In this document: positions 12,098 to 22,389 of the stretch, in pieces
Layout of the letters: every line of letters begins with the position of its first letter
How positions within the stretch are numbered: position 1 is the stretch's first letter
NCBI RefSeq assembly: GCF_019649055.1
Contig: NW_026570467.1
Coordinates: 1 to 64,000 of the forward strand
Length of the DNA stretch: 64,000 nt
Origin: Paramacrobiotus metropolitanus
Lineage: Eukaryota; Tardigrada; Eutardigrada; Parachela; Macrobiotidae
Direction of reading: 5' to 3'
Notes under the pieces: generated by a model
The model's database searches: none
What the model was told of the DNA's origin: nothing
The model's input: the letters and a program-made list of their open reading frames with translations, nothing else
Program-made: the position numbers and the translations under genes

Positions 12098-12491
12098 AAC
12101 ATGATTTATCATGTGTACATGCACAACGTATGTACTGGTCGTTGGCATAGCAATGACATTGAGTTGTTACACAACTCACTGGCTAACAAGTTGTTACACA
12201 ATGCATAAGTGCCGGTTGGCGTTCGAGCCACAGTGCGTTGCTGTATAACGCACTGGCCAACAAAGGCATATTACGCAACACGGAAGTGCATCCGTTTGAA
12301 TGTCATAACTTCTATTCACTATACGCCAATAACGTTGTGTAACTGGACGTTGTCTTGTCCATCTGTTCTCATATATAAAGTCCTATGTTTTCAATACTAA
12401 AAAATCGTTGATAGTTTTAGTCAGTCTTAGATCAATAGACTTATACCATCTAGCCAGCTTTGAGTTACAGTTAGTAAGAACCTACGTTACA
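12095..12491 (+). repeat. 3' LTR of G1
   Basis: 397 bp and about 97% identical to the 5' LTR by eye, with the same TGTAAC...GTTACA ends and TATA box. Confidence 0.93.
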
Positions 12492-12639
12492 TTAGAATTG
12501 ATATGGAATAGTATTTTTTTTTATAAATGGATCTCTTTATTCATCGTATTAAATGGAATTGTGCCTTATGGAATTGATGTGATAAATTTGATGTTTTCGA
12601 GCACGCACAGACACCGGCGACCGTCTTTTCGTGGATTCG

Positions 12640-13030
12640 GGAGTGTCAGCCTCAACAGACTCGGCATCCCCAGAGGCATGTGAGACGAGGCTCACTAGCG
12701 TTCACGTTAGTGGCGCTAGGCGCTACGCCTTTGGATTACGGTCTGTGTTGTGTCTCGCTTCTGATTGGCTTTACTTTATTAGTGGGCGCGGCTTAGTGCT
12801 GCTGAGTGTTACACACTGTTGAATTGGCTCTACGATTTGTGATCGAGCTGCGCCGATCGGTTGTTGATTTTCTGTGCTCCAGACTTTCAATAATTTAAAA
12901 GTCAGCGATTACGGTGCGACGTTTTGTGTTTCCGCATAGTTCGCGAACCAGATCGTTTCATCACTCCACAGGATCTATCGTTTAGGTCTCTGTCCCTGGA
13001 TCCATTCTGGATCTAGCTTTAGAAACGGAA
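12640..13030. other. Hairpin-rich segment H1
   Basis: No protein is supported. Short stems occur at 12693-12712 (CACTAGCG, loop TTCA, CGTTAGTG) and near 12998-13012 (GATCCA, loop TTC, TGGATC). The part around GTTTCCGCATA (about 12946) and GTCTCTGTCCCTGGATCC (about 12988) resembles 57080-57165 in order and spacing, so these are probably two diverged members of a repeat. The small plus-strand frames here have no recognisable content. Confidence 0.4.
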
Positions 13031-13188
13031 TCGTACAGGATCTCTTCTCTAATTTACTGCTACCATTTAACGTTTTTTTTTCACTACTCGGTAATAGTTA
13101 TTAAACTTCAGATTATACAAACATGATCATTTAGCGGCTGTGAGCATGATCCCAGAATGCCCTTTTCCAGTTCGTTTCTTGTTCTGGT

Positions 13189-13483
13189 GGTAGATACACG
13201 TGTGTAACCGGCAAAATCGTCCGGACGGATGAACCGTCCGCCGGACGCTTTCGCCTGTGAGCCGGCAAAAAACGTCCGCCATAAATTTTATCCACCAGTT
13301 TTCTGCTCTCCTTGATTTTGTGATCCCGGACTGTACATTTGAGGGCGGACACTTTTGCCGGACTGTATTCCGGGGTGGACGTTTTCTCGGACCGCCGGAC
13401 GGTTTCGCCGGCTTACAGGCAAAAGCGTCCGGCGGACGGTTCATCCGTCCGGACGATTTTGCCGGTTACACACGTGACCTACC
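13189..13483. mobile_element. Inverted-repeat element, 295 bp
   Basis: Arms of about 77 bp, nearly identical, at 13189-13266 and 13406-13483, each containing GTAACCGGCAAAATCGTCCG and CGGCGGACGG-type sequence. The middle is a second set of shorter CCGGACG/CGTCCGG repeats. It lies exactly at the exon 2/intron border of kinase pseudogene K4, and its TIR overlaps the GGTAGGT that is the splice donor in K1. Confidence 0.8.
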
Positions 13484-15136
13484 ATCGTACAACGGCATCA
13501 CAATCTCGACGGATAGCTTTTCTCCCAATTGTTTCACTGAGAAACACATGTATCGGACAACGTTTGGATGGTCCATTTGCAGCAGTTTATTGAAGCGTTC
13601 AAAGGCTTTAAGGATGCAGTATCGCGTTCTATGAGGTGGACCACTTTAACTGCGACTGAATCACCAATCATCACGCTACCATCAAATTTCCTTTCGCAGT
13701 GACCGTGCCTGGGAAAACGATGCGAAACGACCGCTGCCCAGTATTTCCGTTGTGAATAGTGGTATTTGAAGTCGCTGCCACCTTGATACAAAGTTGTGGC
13801 GTCCGTTTCCTGACCATCTGATTAAGTGTTAAGTTTAACACTCAGGTAAAGCAATGACATAATTTGTCGCTAATTATGCAAAAACGCTGGAATAAAATAT
13901 ATTTAAATACGAGTACATGCAAATAATTTGGCTATCGAATGCAAGAAAACGATGCAAAAACGTGCTTGGGACAGCGCGAAAGTGAAAGTTCGTGCATGTA
14001 CCCGACTTCAATTATCTATTGGGTTCCTTCCTTAATACAACGTCAGTAAAATGAGCAGGATGACAATGGACCAGTGGCTGACACTAATCTATGCAATCGT
14101 AAAATAATACCCAGGCAGGATTAATGAGGTGGCAAGCGTACATGGACAGACAATAATATTGTGGCTAACTTTGATTGCAGGCGATTCGTCAAATTTCATT
14201 AATTATTTGACGTACCTTTCTGAGATGCCTTTGGCGTGGTTTTACGACCAGTGGAGTAGACGTCAGCCCACAGCTGCAAACATAGAATCCTGCATCGTCT
14301 GTCTGAATAAATAGCTTTACTCTACAAGTTACAACCAATAATTTTGCAATGGATGTACGGTAGAAATGGCTAAATGAAAGCAGTAAACCTGTTTTAAGTT
14401 GGCGGTACATAGCACAAATTCGTGTACATCACGGCAACCTTCGCTGTCACTCCCAAATACTTTTTGCATTGCTTTATGGTATTTTGTAGCCAAAGAATTG
14501 TATACGTAGTAGTGAAATCCGTTTAGCGCGCAACATCCGGTTGCGGAGTTAGAGGGTAACAAAATTCAAAAGTTTAAATGCATTCAGGTGTACCAAAGTC
14601 TTATGGACCGATCCCTTTTAAATTTTGGACGTAAATGCACATAACCATGAAGATTGTTTTGGTACGGTACCAGACTTCTAGGATTTTTTTAAATTTTAAA
14701 ATGAATTTTAAAATTTTTGAAATTCATTTTAAAATTCGAAAAAATTGTAGAAGTCTGGATCCGTACAAAACAATCTTCAATTATGTGACGATGCAAAATG
14801 AAAGATCGATCCATCTTTACACTGAATGCATTATTTTGGAATTTTGTTACCTATCACTCTCCGCAACCGGATGTTGCGCAACAATTTAACAAATATCAAT
14901 TCTTCGGCTACATAATACCATAAAGCATTGCAAAAAATGTTTGAAGATGCCTCCCGCCAATGTACACGAATTTAGTGCTATATACCGGGCCAAATCCCTA
15001 AATAACTAGACAAAGAGAACAGACCTAAAATATATACTGCTGTTAGTGCTGTATATATTTTGCTATACTGTAAACCCACGATTACATACACTTACCTCAC
15101 ATGCGCAAATGCAAAGTAAAAGGATAGTGTTTGCAT
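13484..15136 (-). pseudogene. Protein kinase pseudogene K4
   Basis: The minus strand from about 13840 down to 13484 encodes an N-lobe clearly related to kinase K1: YQGGSDFKYHY, then a damaged glycine loop, then MIGDSVAVKVVHLIERD with the VAVK lysine, then SVEIVMP. Shifts occur in the glycine-loop region and after the lysine. Exon 1 is at 15096-15136 (MQTLSFYFAFAHVR followed by GTAAGTG), matching K1 exon 1, and the codon equivalent to the first K1 ATG is ATT here. The intron holds palindromic element copy 2. No C-lobe follows below 13189. The copy is dead and inverted relative to K1. Confidence 0.75.
14394..15003. mobile_element. Full-length palindromic element, copy 2
   Basis: Same family as copy 1: left end TTAAGTTGGCGGTACATAGC, right end reading CTATATACCGGGCCAAATCC then CTAAA (decayed TTAA). 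The central AAATTTTAAAATGAATTTTA palindrome lies near 14700. About 610 bp, inside the K4 intron. Confidence 0.8.
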
Positions 15137-15620
15137 AATATCCTACTGCGCCGTCAATTCTCTCAATAAAACAGCAATTTACTGAAACCGGGTAATTTAA
15201 TTAACTGGCAACGGTAGCTCAAGTCAGAAAGCGTACAGTACATACAATGCATTAATATGCAGAACATCAGAACTCACTTTCTGTTATATGGTAATTGGAT
15301 CGTCCGTGCACCACCCATTTATCTCTGATTGTCACGCCAAACCACAAGTGTAGCTGGATTCCAAGAGTTTTCCGGCAACATTGTCCTCATCGGTTTCGGA
15401 ATTTCTTCCGTATTGGCATACTTTCACCGAAATTCTAGCATGATGCGGATAAGAGCAGCGTGGTGTCGCCACCAACCACTTGAGGATCTAGTGCCCACGC
15501 AGCAGTACATGCCGACTCCTGTAGTTTCGTGTTAACACATCATTTTCCATTACACGGTTTCACTGGTAACGCCAAACATGTGTCACACGCGGCAAAATTG
15601 TTGGAAATGTGCTTGCACTA
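15137..15620 (-). other. 5' flank of K4, shared with the K1 flank
   Basis: Read on the minus strand, this matches about 30850-31283 upstream of K1 over about 400 bp, with shared blocks such as AAGTGGTTGGTGGCGACACC and ATGTTGCCGGAAAACTCTT. Conservation extends well beyond the coding exons, so the duplication included the promoter region. No long frame is supported, and the short plus-strand frame at 15329-15535 is antisense read-through. Confidence 0.6.
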
Positions 15621-15739
15621 ACTTTGGCGAATCGCATGGCATTCAGCGAATAATCCTTCTGGTCAAGTGTAGAAAATTCTTGTTAACTGAAGGCGAACGT
15701 TTCTTCCAGCTCTAAGCAGGGCGCAATCCGAGGGAAACC

Positions 15740-15890
15740 GAGAAACGGCTGAAAAAGGCACCGATGGGGGAATCGAACCCCGGCTACGTCGTTAGATCCG
15801 CGTAGGCAGTACCACTGCACCACGGCGCAATACGTTGAAATCCTTTGAAAGATTTTGTCGCTGTACGTGAGCCGCTTCTCTCCTCACACA
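15740..15890 (-). repeat. tRNA-like (SINE-type) repeat, copy 1
   Basis: The minus strand 15828-15758 reads like a tRNA: an A-box-like TGGTGCAGTGGTA, a 5-bp CTACG/CGTAG anticodon-type stem with an oversized 12-nt loop, and a perfect B box GGGTTCGATTCCC. The same sequence plus flanks on both sides (GAGAAACGGC on one side, AATCCTTTGAAAG on the other) recurs at 18305-18455. Shared flanks beyond the tRNA part favour a tRNA-derived SINE or segmental copy over a functional tRNA gene. Confidence 0.6.
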
Positions 15891-16064
15891 GCCAATCATT
15901 GAGAACATATGGATTTCCAGTTGTTTGGGACAAAAGCAATCGAGCAAGACATCATTTTTCGGTTCTTATTTCGTTTGACCTCCCATTTTGTTTGGTATAC
16001 CAAACAGCTAAAATTGTGCTACTTCGCCCTATTATTCGCGCTTCAAAGAGGAATTTAAATTTGT

Positions 16065-16690
16065 TTGCTTTATGGGGTCTCTGAATTTGCCTGTAGACAA
16101 ATTACGGCATTGGAGAAACTATCAACTATCAACTGTTCCTCTGCGGGGTTCAGAACACAACGAAGGTCGGCCGCTGAGAAATGTTTCCCTTTATTCCTTG
16201 GTATAGTTATCAATCTCCTCGGTTCTCCTCTCTTGTCTGCCGCTGTAGTCCCGATGGTCAACGAGAAGATAAGCCAACTGGGAGTTGTGCGTGATTGCCT
16301 TTTGCTGCTACCTAAGTACCAAGCGCTGCTTCTGTTAAATAATTGCTTAGGAGTGCCCAAAATTGTCCAAATCCTCCATTCGTTCCCAGCATGGATGTTC
16401 CCTTATGATCTTGCTTGGCTAGACCAGGTGTTCCGCGACGCAGTGGAAACCATTACCAATGTACGGATGGACCACCGACGTGGCTTCACGCCTCAATACC
16501 CGCTCGTTTTGGTGATTTGGGGAGCAGACGCACCGAGGAACTAGCTGCCTCTGCCTATTTGGCATGGTTTCTTCGTTGCGCCCACTGATATCCAGTCCGA
16601 TGTCCGATATTTACTAAAGGTGTAGACAGGTGTAGCGCTGCTGATGATATTACTGTACTTCTTCATAGAATTCTGTATTAGAATGAATGC
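16065..16690 (+). pseudogene. LINE reverse-transcriptase, post-catalytic region
   Basis: The frame 16065-16544 encodes the segment after the RT palm: ALLLLNNCLGVPKIVQILHS, an FD/LR-like stretch and ITNVRMD. After a 1-bp shift near 16480 another frame continues with SIPARFGDLGSRRTEELAAS and AYLAWFLR. This matches the conserved LPVRxGGLGxRxxxxLAxxAFLAS region of the same LINE class as the fragments at 1026 and 33470. The catalytic YxDD is not present, so this is a 5'-truncated, frameshifted copy. Confidence 0.7.
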
Positions 16691-17379
16691 TCACTTGGCA
16701 GTTGCCTTGTGATGATTTTGGGCTACTTTGATTAATTCTGATTTTGATGTTATTTTGAGGATAAAAGTGGAAAAGGTGACTCAGTTCTCGATTATTTTGT
16801 AAGATATTCTCGTATAGCTGGATTCACTGTTTTACCGATCATTTTATCTTGATCATTTTGTGTTAACATTTTCACGTTCGGTGCAGTGCACCGGGCGCGC
16901 TGCACACATACCCGTAATAAACCTCAAAACTTGCCGTTTATACATCTACTGTTTCATAAAGCTTCCTTGAGTTTTTCCCTTAGCAGGCATCAAACAAATT
17001 CCGTTCAACTGCTAAAATTACCCATTGTTATTAGAATTCTGGTCTACCGCAGTAACCGCACTTATCAAGTAATCCCATCATTATGCGCTTTTTTAATCTA
17101 TCCGATGATTTCGATCACAACAGTACTGATTTGCCTACCGCTACTGCCCTTATCTCCGCTTAGAAATCAGAATATTATATTCTCCAATGTTTATTTTGTT
17201 TTTAATGTATTATCCTTTATACACGACAATGAACTTGCTGAAATAGCAGAATCACTTTAAAATCCAGCTCATTTCATTTTCCTCATTTCGTTTTCTCATT
17301 TCACACCGAAAGGTGGAAACTGTTTTCGTGTTAGGGAGATCGCAATGTCTCGCTTATACAGTACTTGTCTGTATTGCTG
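16691..17379. other. Gene-free stretch
   Basis: The 124-codon plus-strand frame at 16886-17260 has hydrophobic content but no motif or splice context. Not supported as a gene. Confidence 0.35.
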
Positions 17380-18135
17380 CTCCGCGAGCTCCGCTCGCGC
17401 CGCAGCTGGCGTCGCCTGCGGCTCCGCCTTCTGTCACAACTGAAACACTGCTCGCGTTCAACGAAAATGGCGTAGTAGATAACGAAGCATTCGACCATGA
17501 TTCGCACCACATCCTAATACAGCCATAAATTTGACCGCTAATCCGCTACTGCATAAGCGGTTCCACAATTATTGTGAAAAAGGTTACTGTCAAAACACCA
17601 AACGTGCAGTTTAAGAAGGCAACTGCACCGCCCTTGGAAGCGCTACTTTAAAATTGATCAAACCACTGCGGAGGACAGCTACTTGAAAAACTGGGGTTTT
17701 GAGTTGTCCCATACTCATGGATTCAAGCTTCTTTGCCTGGTCATAACTTATTCAGCTCTTACCGTCTTTCCAAAAAAATTCTGGTGAAAAATGTATAAAC
17801 TATGGCTTTAGCATGATACATGTCATTAAACAATCATAAGAGTTCCACCCAGAAAAGCGGAGCTGGAAGGACAACGTTTTGGCTGTCGACTCAAGACAGT
17901 GATGGGGTGGTCGGTTTGGCAGTACTCCCATTGACTTTCTATGTTAGGTTTTCTTAAACTCTTCTTTTAAACTTCAGACTTTTTTCAAAAACTGATTCTT
18001 GTCGCGCCATCTGCAAGCCTGGCGCTATCGATGACATATGGACACCTAAGTTTGGTTTAGGGTGTCGCTCAGAAAAGGATCTTTGTCTGGAATTTGCTAA
18101 GGCTTATTTTATTAATATATAGAGATAAGAACGCT
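17380..18135. repeat. Dispersed repeat family R1, copy 2
   Basis: Same ordered blocks as 3850-4805: the GC-rich GCTCGCGCCGCAGC block, AACCACTGCGGAGG, GATGGGGTGGTCGG, and the terminal ATATATAGAGATAAGAACGCT. It ends about 20 bp before the LRR-D fragment. Confidence 0.6.
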
Positions 18136-18159
18136 GTTTCGTTTAGTTTCATATCTCTC

Positions 18160-18302
18160 TAACGCTACTGCGGCTGGGAGACGTTGACACAGTCGGCAAA
18201 TGCGGTACCAGCTGTCTGCTGGAGAACCGTGTTCCGCTGCCCTTCCGGTTCACGCTGACCTACATCGAGCTCTTCAATATCTGGGTGGCAGGCGCCATCC
18301 AC
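18160..18302 (+). pseudogene. LRR-D, truncated exon fragment
   Basis: Encodes LLRLGDVDTVGKCGTSCLLE then NRVPLPFRFTLTYIELFNIW, collinear with residues 88-126 of LRR-A (52905-54257). The similarity stops abruptly where the tRNA-like repeat begins at about 18303. No other exon of this copy is found. Confidence 0.75.
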
Positions 18303-18304
18303 TG

Positions 18305-18455
18305 AAAACCGAGAAACGGCCGAAAAATGCACCGATAGGGGAATCGAACCCCGGCTACGTCGTTAGATCCGCCGGTAGGCAGTACCACTGCACCACGGCG
18401 CAATACGTCAGAATCCTTTGAAAGGCTTTTTCGCAGTACGGGAGCCGCTTCTCTT
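18305..18455 (-). repeat. tRNA-like (SINE-type) repeat, copy 2
   Basis: Same as copy 1 with a few substitutions and a 2-bp insertion in the anticodon-type stem. A and B boxes are intact on the minus strand. It truncates LRR-D. Confidence 0.6.
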
Positions 18456-18481
18456 CACAGTAGTAAATAAAGAACCGCCGA

Positions 18482-19290
18482 TTGAAAATAATCTCTTTCT
18501 CTCCTCGTTTCTTCAAATTCTTTCCACGTTTTGGCTGCGCGGTTCTGCGTCTAGCATCGTGCAGAATAACTGTGACCACCATCCATGAATCGTACCTTAA
18601 CAAACCAGTGTCCGTCTGGAATGAACTTCCTCTGCTACCTATCGCTTACGTCACGTTTGACACTTTTGCGGAAGCTCTAAAGGGTGTGGAATGGAACGTA
18701 CCGTCAGCGGGTGTCTTCAGAGCTAATGTTTAGCATAATGTTGTTCGCTCTTGTAACTTTAATTATTTGTGCAGTGTTACTTAATAATTAAAATTCAACT
18801 GAAGTTTTAAAACGGTTGCGATCCAGTTAATCGATATTACAAGGCGATTACGTGCGTAAGTGTCCTTGCTTTCCTTTTTCCCACGATTTTATTTTGAAAA
18901 TGTTTTGAAAATTTGAAAATAATTAGTATTAACGTGGGTTTTGGTTTTATGCATCGACCCCAGCGCGATCGTCTCCCTTCCTTTTTCCATGATAACATCA
19001 ACTGATCGCAACCGCAGTAAAAATATTCACTTTTCTTGCTTTTTCATGTTATGTATATGACCTGTTGTTTGTTATACATGTATACTGACCTACTTGTACA
19101 TGTTTTCACACTATTACTTCACTACGGAATGACTTTGGTGTTTTCAACTACTGCTTCACGATGTTTTGCTATATTCTGTACGTGTATGTTTTCTTACCAC
19201 TGTTTCACTGTCTGAAGCTTAAAGGGGCAACCGCTCCGTGCAAGGACAATAAACTCCATTATTATTATTATTATTACATTATTATCAGGT
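18482..19290 (+). mobile_element. LINE 3' end with (TTA)n tail
   Basis: The frame at 18482-18733 ends with NKPVSVWNELPLLPIAYVTF and FAEALKG, the pattern VWNxLPxxxxxxxxxxxF typical of the last residues of many non-LTR ORF2 proteins. An untranslated stretch follows, then CAATAAACTCC and a TTA microsatellite at about 19258-19277, a common LINE 3' terminus. The 5' part is missing. Confidence 0.6.
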
Positions 19291-20070
19291 ACATAGATAA
19301 ATGCATCAGATAAATTTCGAAATAATTATTGGTGAACCTGTGAATGCAATGCTTCACTTTATGACAACGCATTAGCTTACATTCGATTCTAATTTGCTGT
19401 TCTCGTTTAAGGTTTACTCGAAGGTCGAACGTGCACACGTTCAGGGCAGAGCCCAATTCAAGGCAGCAGACACCCAGAATAACAATAATTCTCCAGAATA
19501 TGCAGCATTCAGATCAAGCTCTAAACAAGAATACAGTCTCTTGGCGGCAACTAGGAAGTTATATTGCAAATGAGCCAATCTACCCAGAAATCTGCGGCTT
19601 TCGGTGCTGGGAGTTATATAGCGCTTTTCGTATAAGAACCGCTTAGAAATTTCATTATTATTTTGCTTCGATCTGCTTTGACATCGTGATTATTTCGCCA
19701 AGTGCAAGCAAGACACACACAGTTCAACGCGCTGATGTTACACGTGGGCATTTACCCTCTACAGACTGTATGACTGAAATTTTTGTCCAATTTTCTCTTA
19801 CAAAGCTGCTTGGAGATACCGGAAACGGTAATGAATCGGAAGTATAAACCGGCTTTGCTTTCTAAAACTGCTGTTTACGGGTACCTGCTTTTCTTGCCAT
19901 AAGCACATTCGGTCACTGACCTTCCGCATCATTGAGATCGCTCAACATAGCCGCCTCAAGTTGTTTTAAAAGCGGAAGTAAAAGCACTCAAACGCATCAA
20001 CTTAGCTTGTTCCGCTTCCATAATACAATCTGATCGCCGGATCGCAGAAGCGTAAAAAAACTGCAGTAAA
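19291..20070. other. Gene-free stretch upstream of LRR-C
   Basis: No recognisable exon or repeat. It would contain the LRR-C promoter if that gene was ever active. Confidence 0.4.
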
Positions 20071-20364
20071 ATGTATTGTCTGGAGGAAGTGTTTGTAATA
20101 TCGCTTGTAATAGGATCCATGTCTAACTGTGCTGCCGACACAATCCCAATAAAGTATCCGGATTTCCCGAGCAGAACGTCAAGGCTCACACACGCAGGTG
20201 TTTCAACTACGTCCTGCCGCGCTGCAGTTCGCGGTGGGCGCAGTGTGCCAATAAACTCGTCTTCGATGTCAGCCGCATTCCAGATGACGACGATCACGTA
20301 AGGATCGGAGGAGATGACACTGGCGGCCTCTGCGGTCCCAGCTGCCTGTTGGATACCTTCCTTC

Positions 20365-20608
20365 TGTAATGGGTTGACTACCCATACATAAATATACGTG
20401 CCGAGAGGGCTAAACGAGATCTATATGAATATGAAGGTACCGGAAAATGAAGAACCTAACGAAATACAAATTTATTCCCGATTTCCAGCCAGGCTAAACA
20501 CCTACTGCCAATACCCCATCTCCTGCCATCTCAGGCTCATATCTCTCCGTAATCTCGTCATACTGACATCACAACGTAACAATAGCCCTAGGGTGGCTGC
20601 CCATTACA
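20365..20608 (-). repeat. 3' LTR of G2
   Basis: 244 bp with TGTAATGG/CCATTACA ends. Directly upstream on the minus strand lies AAGAAAAGGTGG (20609-20620), the polypurine tract. Confidence 0.95.
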
Positions 20609-20718
20609 CCACCTTTTCTTGAGCGAAAAAAAAACAGAAGAGTAATTAACGAAATAACTTTAACAAAGAGAACAACCTGTACACGGTAAAACGACTGCAT
20701 AGCAACACACTTCTTTGC

Positions 20719-21844
20719 CTAAAAGCCACCACGGCGACGACGGCGCTGGCCGGTTCCCGTTTCATCCTCGTCATCCTCCTCGTCGTCATCTTCGTTGTCC
20801 TCTCCCTGGTTGCCATATTTGGCGTCGTACTTCGCCACACAGGCCTTCTCCTTCGCAGCGAGATTGCCCTCCAGCTCAGCACTCCAGTCCACGTTTTCCC
20901 AGTCGGCGTTGGGGACATACTCCGCTCCGGCATGCTCGGCAGGATGGCCAGATCCCAGGCTGCCTCCTTCCTCCAGTTCGCGACGCTGTGCCTCCTGCAG
21001 GGCGAAGATGCCTTCCTCCACGCCCGGCATATCCAGCATGGCAATTATGTTGGCCTTCAGTTCCGGCAGGTTCTCATAGTGGCCCTTGTACAGGTGGTTG
21101 CGCAGGTAATTCTGTGCGTACATTACCGTTGCGGGCATAATACAGCTTGTCCCAGTTGCCCGGTCCTTTGCCCTTGGGCTTCCGTCGCTGCACCCTGCCG
21201 GGTTGGCGTTGACGGGGCCAACATGGCGATACCTGGAGCCGAACTGGCAACGCGTGAGCCAATTGTCCACGTACAGGATTGGTCGGAGGTCCGCGAATCA
21301 TACGCGGAAACACCGGCGCTTCTCCAGGCTGTGAGCATAATTGGCGGATGACGCGGAGCAGTGTGTTGGTGGATCGTCACCAGCATGCTGTCGTCCCCGC
21401 GCTCGCGGACACTGCGGTCCAAATTTGATGGCTGCGGAGTCTCAATGCGCAACGATCCAGCGCGATTGGCAATACCAGCTGTAGGCGGATGAGCCAAATG
21501 GCAGAGACTTGAGCCGTCGAGGGAGAAACGGAAGGAGCCAACGGCGGCGGACCCTGAGGAGCCAGATGCGGCATCCCCAACTGCGCCATCACTGGCACAT
21601 CTGCGTAGTGCAGATACTCGGATACCAGCAGGTACACACTCTTCATCCCAGCAGACATCAACACGAAGTTGGATGGCTGCTGCAGCTAAATAGGCCGACT
21701 TTCCGCCAAACAGGGCAATATGAAAGAGATCTCGGATCTCCTGTGGCACGCCAGCGTCGGCTTCCGGAATCCTTGAATGTGCGGGATTGTACGCCCCACT
21801 CGTCAGACATTTCAACAACGATGTTAATAAAAAAATATCGTTAA
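20719..21844 (-). pseudogene. Unidentified GC-rich frame cluster between pol and 3' LTR of G2
   Basis: Three overlapping minus-strand frames (21818-21123, 21664-21377, 21270-20719) appear to be one protein interrupted by 1-bp shifts. The N-terminal part contains VPQEIRDLFHIALFGGKSAY, the middle is proline-rich, and the C-terminal part is helical (NYLRNHLYKGHYENLPELKA). It ends in a long Asp/Glu run followed by Arg-rich RRRRRGGF and a stop at 20719. GC content is clearly higher than pol and resembles host exons. The position is that of env in retroviruses, but I see no signal peptide, transmembrane segment or fusion-type motif. It could be a captured host gene, a viral structural gene remnant or an element-specific third ORF. 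I do not recognise the family. Confidence 0.5.
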
Positions 21845-21845
21845 C

Positions 21846-22389
21846 TCAAAAGTCAAAAGACGTAAACTGAAAACCTTCGTTTAAAATGAAGTTCCCAAAA
21901 CAAATGACGGCGTTTGCAAATAACTCTGCTTGCCGATTTTGGCTCGCACGTGCGCGTCTGAACGTGCTTTGTCTGACTGCGGTCAGGTCGACTCCGCCCC
22001 TAGTGGCTTTTCCGTCATTTTCAGCCAATTGGGCGAATTCATGTGCTCAATTCGCGTTCACCAAGTCTGTATGGCTTTTAACGCTCCTCTCGGGCGGTTA
22101 GCCAGTCTGGCGATATTTCACCAATACCGTTATATTCTGTTAATAGATCGGTTAAATACTAAAAGTTTAACGATATCGTAATGTATTACGTCTTATTCGC
22201 CAAATTTGGCTGAAGGATTATAAATACCCTTTCTTGGTACTTAAATTAAATAATTTATGAGTAAAGGTGAAGGATACCGTCATAACGCTGACGCTTTATA
22301 GTTTACCGAATTTATTGGTCATTATGGCGATACAGAGCCAACTTGGTATTTTGCGTATCTGATAAACAGCCACTGGGCCTGAAAATAAT
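21846..22389 (-). other. G2 region between pol and the extra frame cluster
   Basis: AT-rich, without a convincing frame except a short one at 22028-21846. Probably element-internal untranslated sequence. Confidence 0.4.

Larger units (their letters stand above)
7507..12491 (+). mobile_element. Ty3/gypsy LTR retrotransposon G1, integrase deleted
   Basis: A 4,985-bp element bounded by direct LTRs that both start TGTAAC and end GTTACA. Inside, in order, are a primer-binding site, gag with two zinc knuckles, an aspartic protease (DTGSG), reverse transcriptase (YLDD), RNase H, a polypurine tract and the 3' LTR. The order protease-RT-RNase H is that of Ty3/gypsy and BEL elements, and the pol tail VHVSQLKPW is typical of gypsy. 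No integrase is present between RNase H and that tail. Several frameshifts make it non-autonomous. The flanks show no matching target duplication (GTCGT on the left, TTAGA on the right), suggesting rearrangement after insertion. Confidence 0.93.

Noticed and set aside
15758-15828. A functional tRNA gene
   Set aside because: The oversized anticodon loop, imperfect acceptor pairing and a second copy with the same flanks fit a tRNA-derived repeat better.
20646-21351. Plus-strand frames opposite the G2 extra cluster
   Set aside because: They are antisense shadows of the minus-strand frames in GC-rich DNA and run against the element's orientation.
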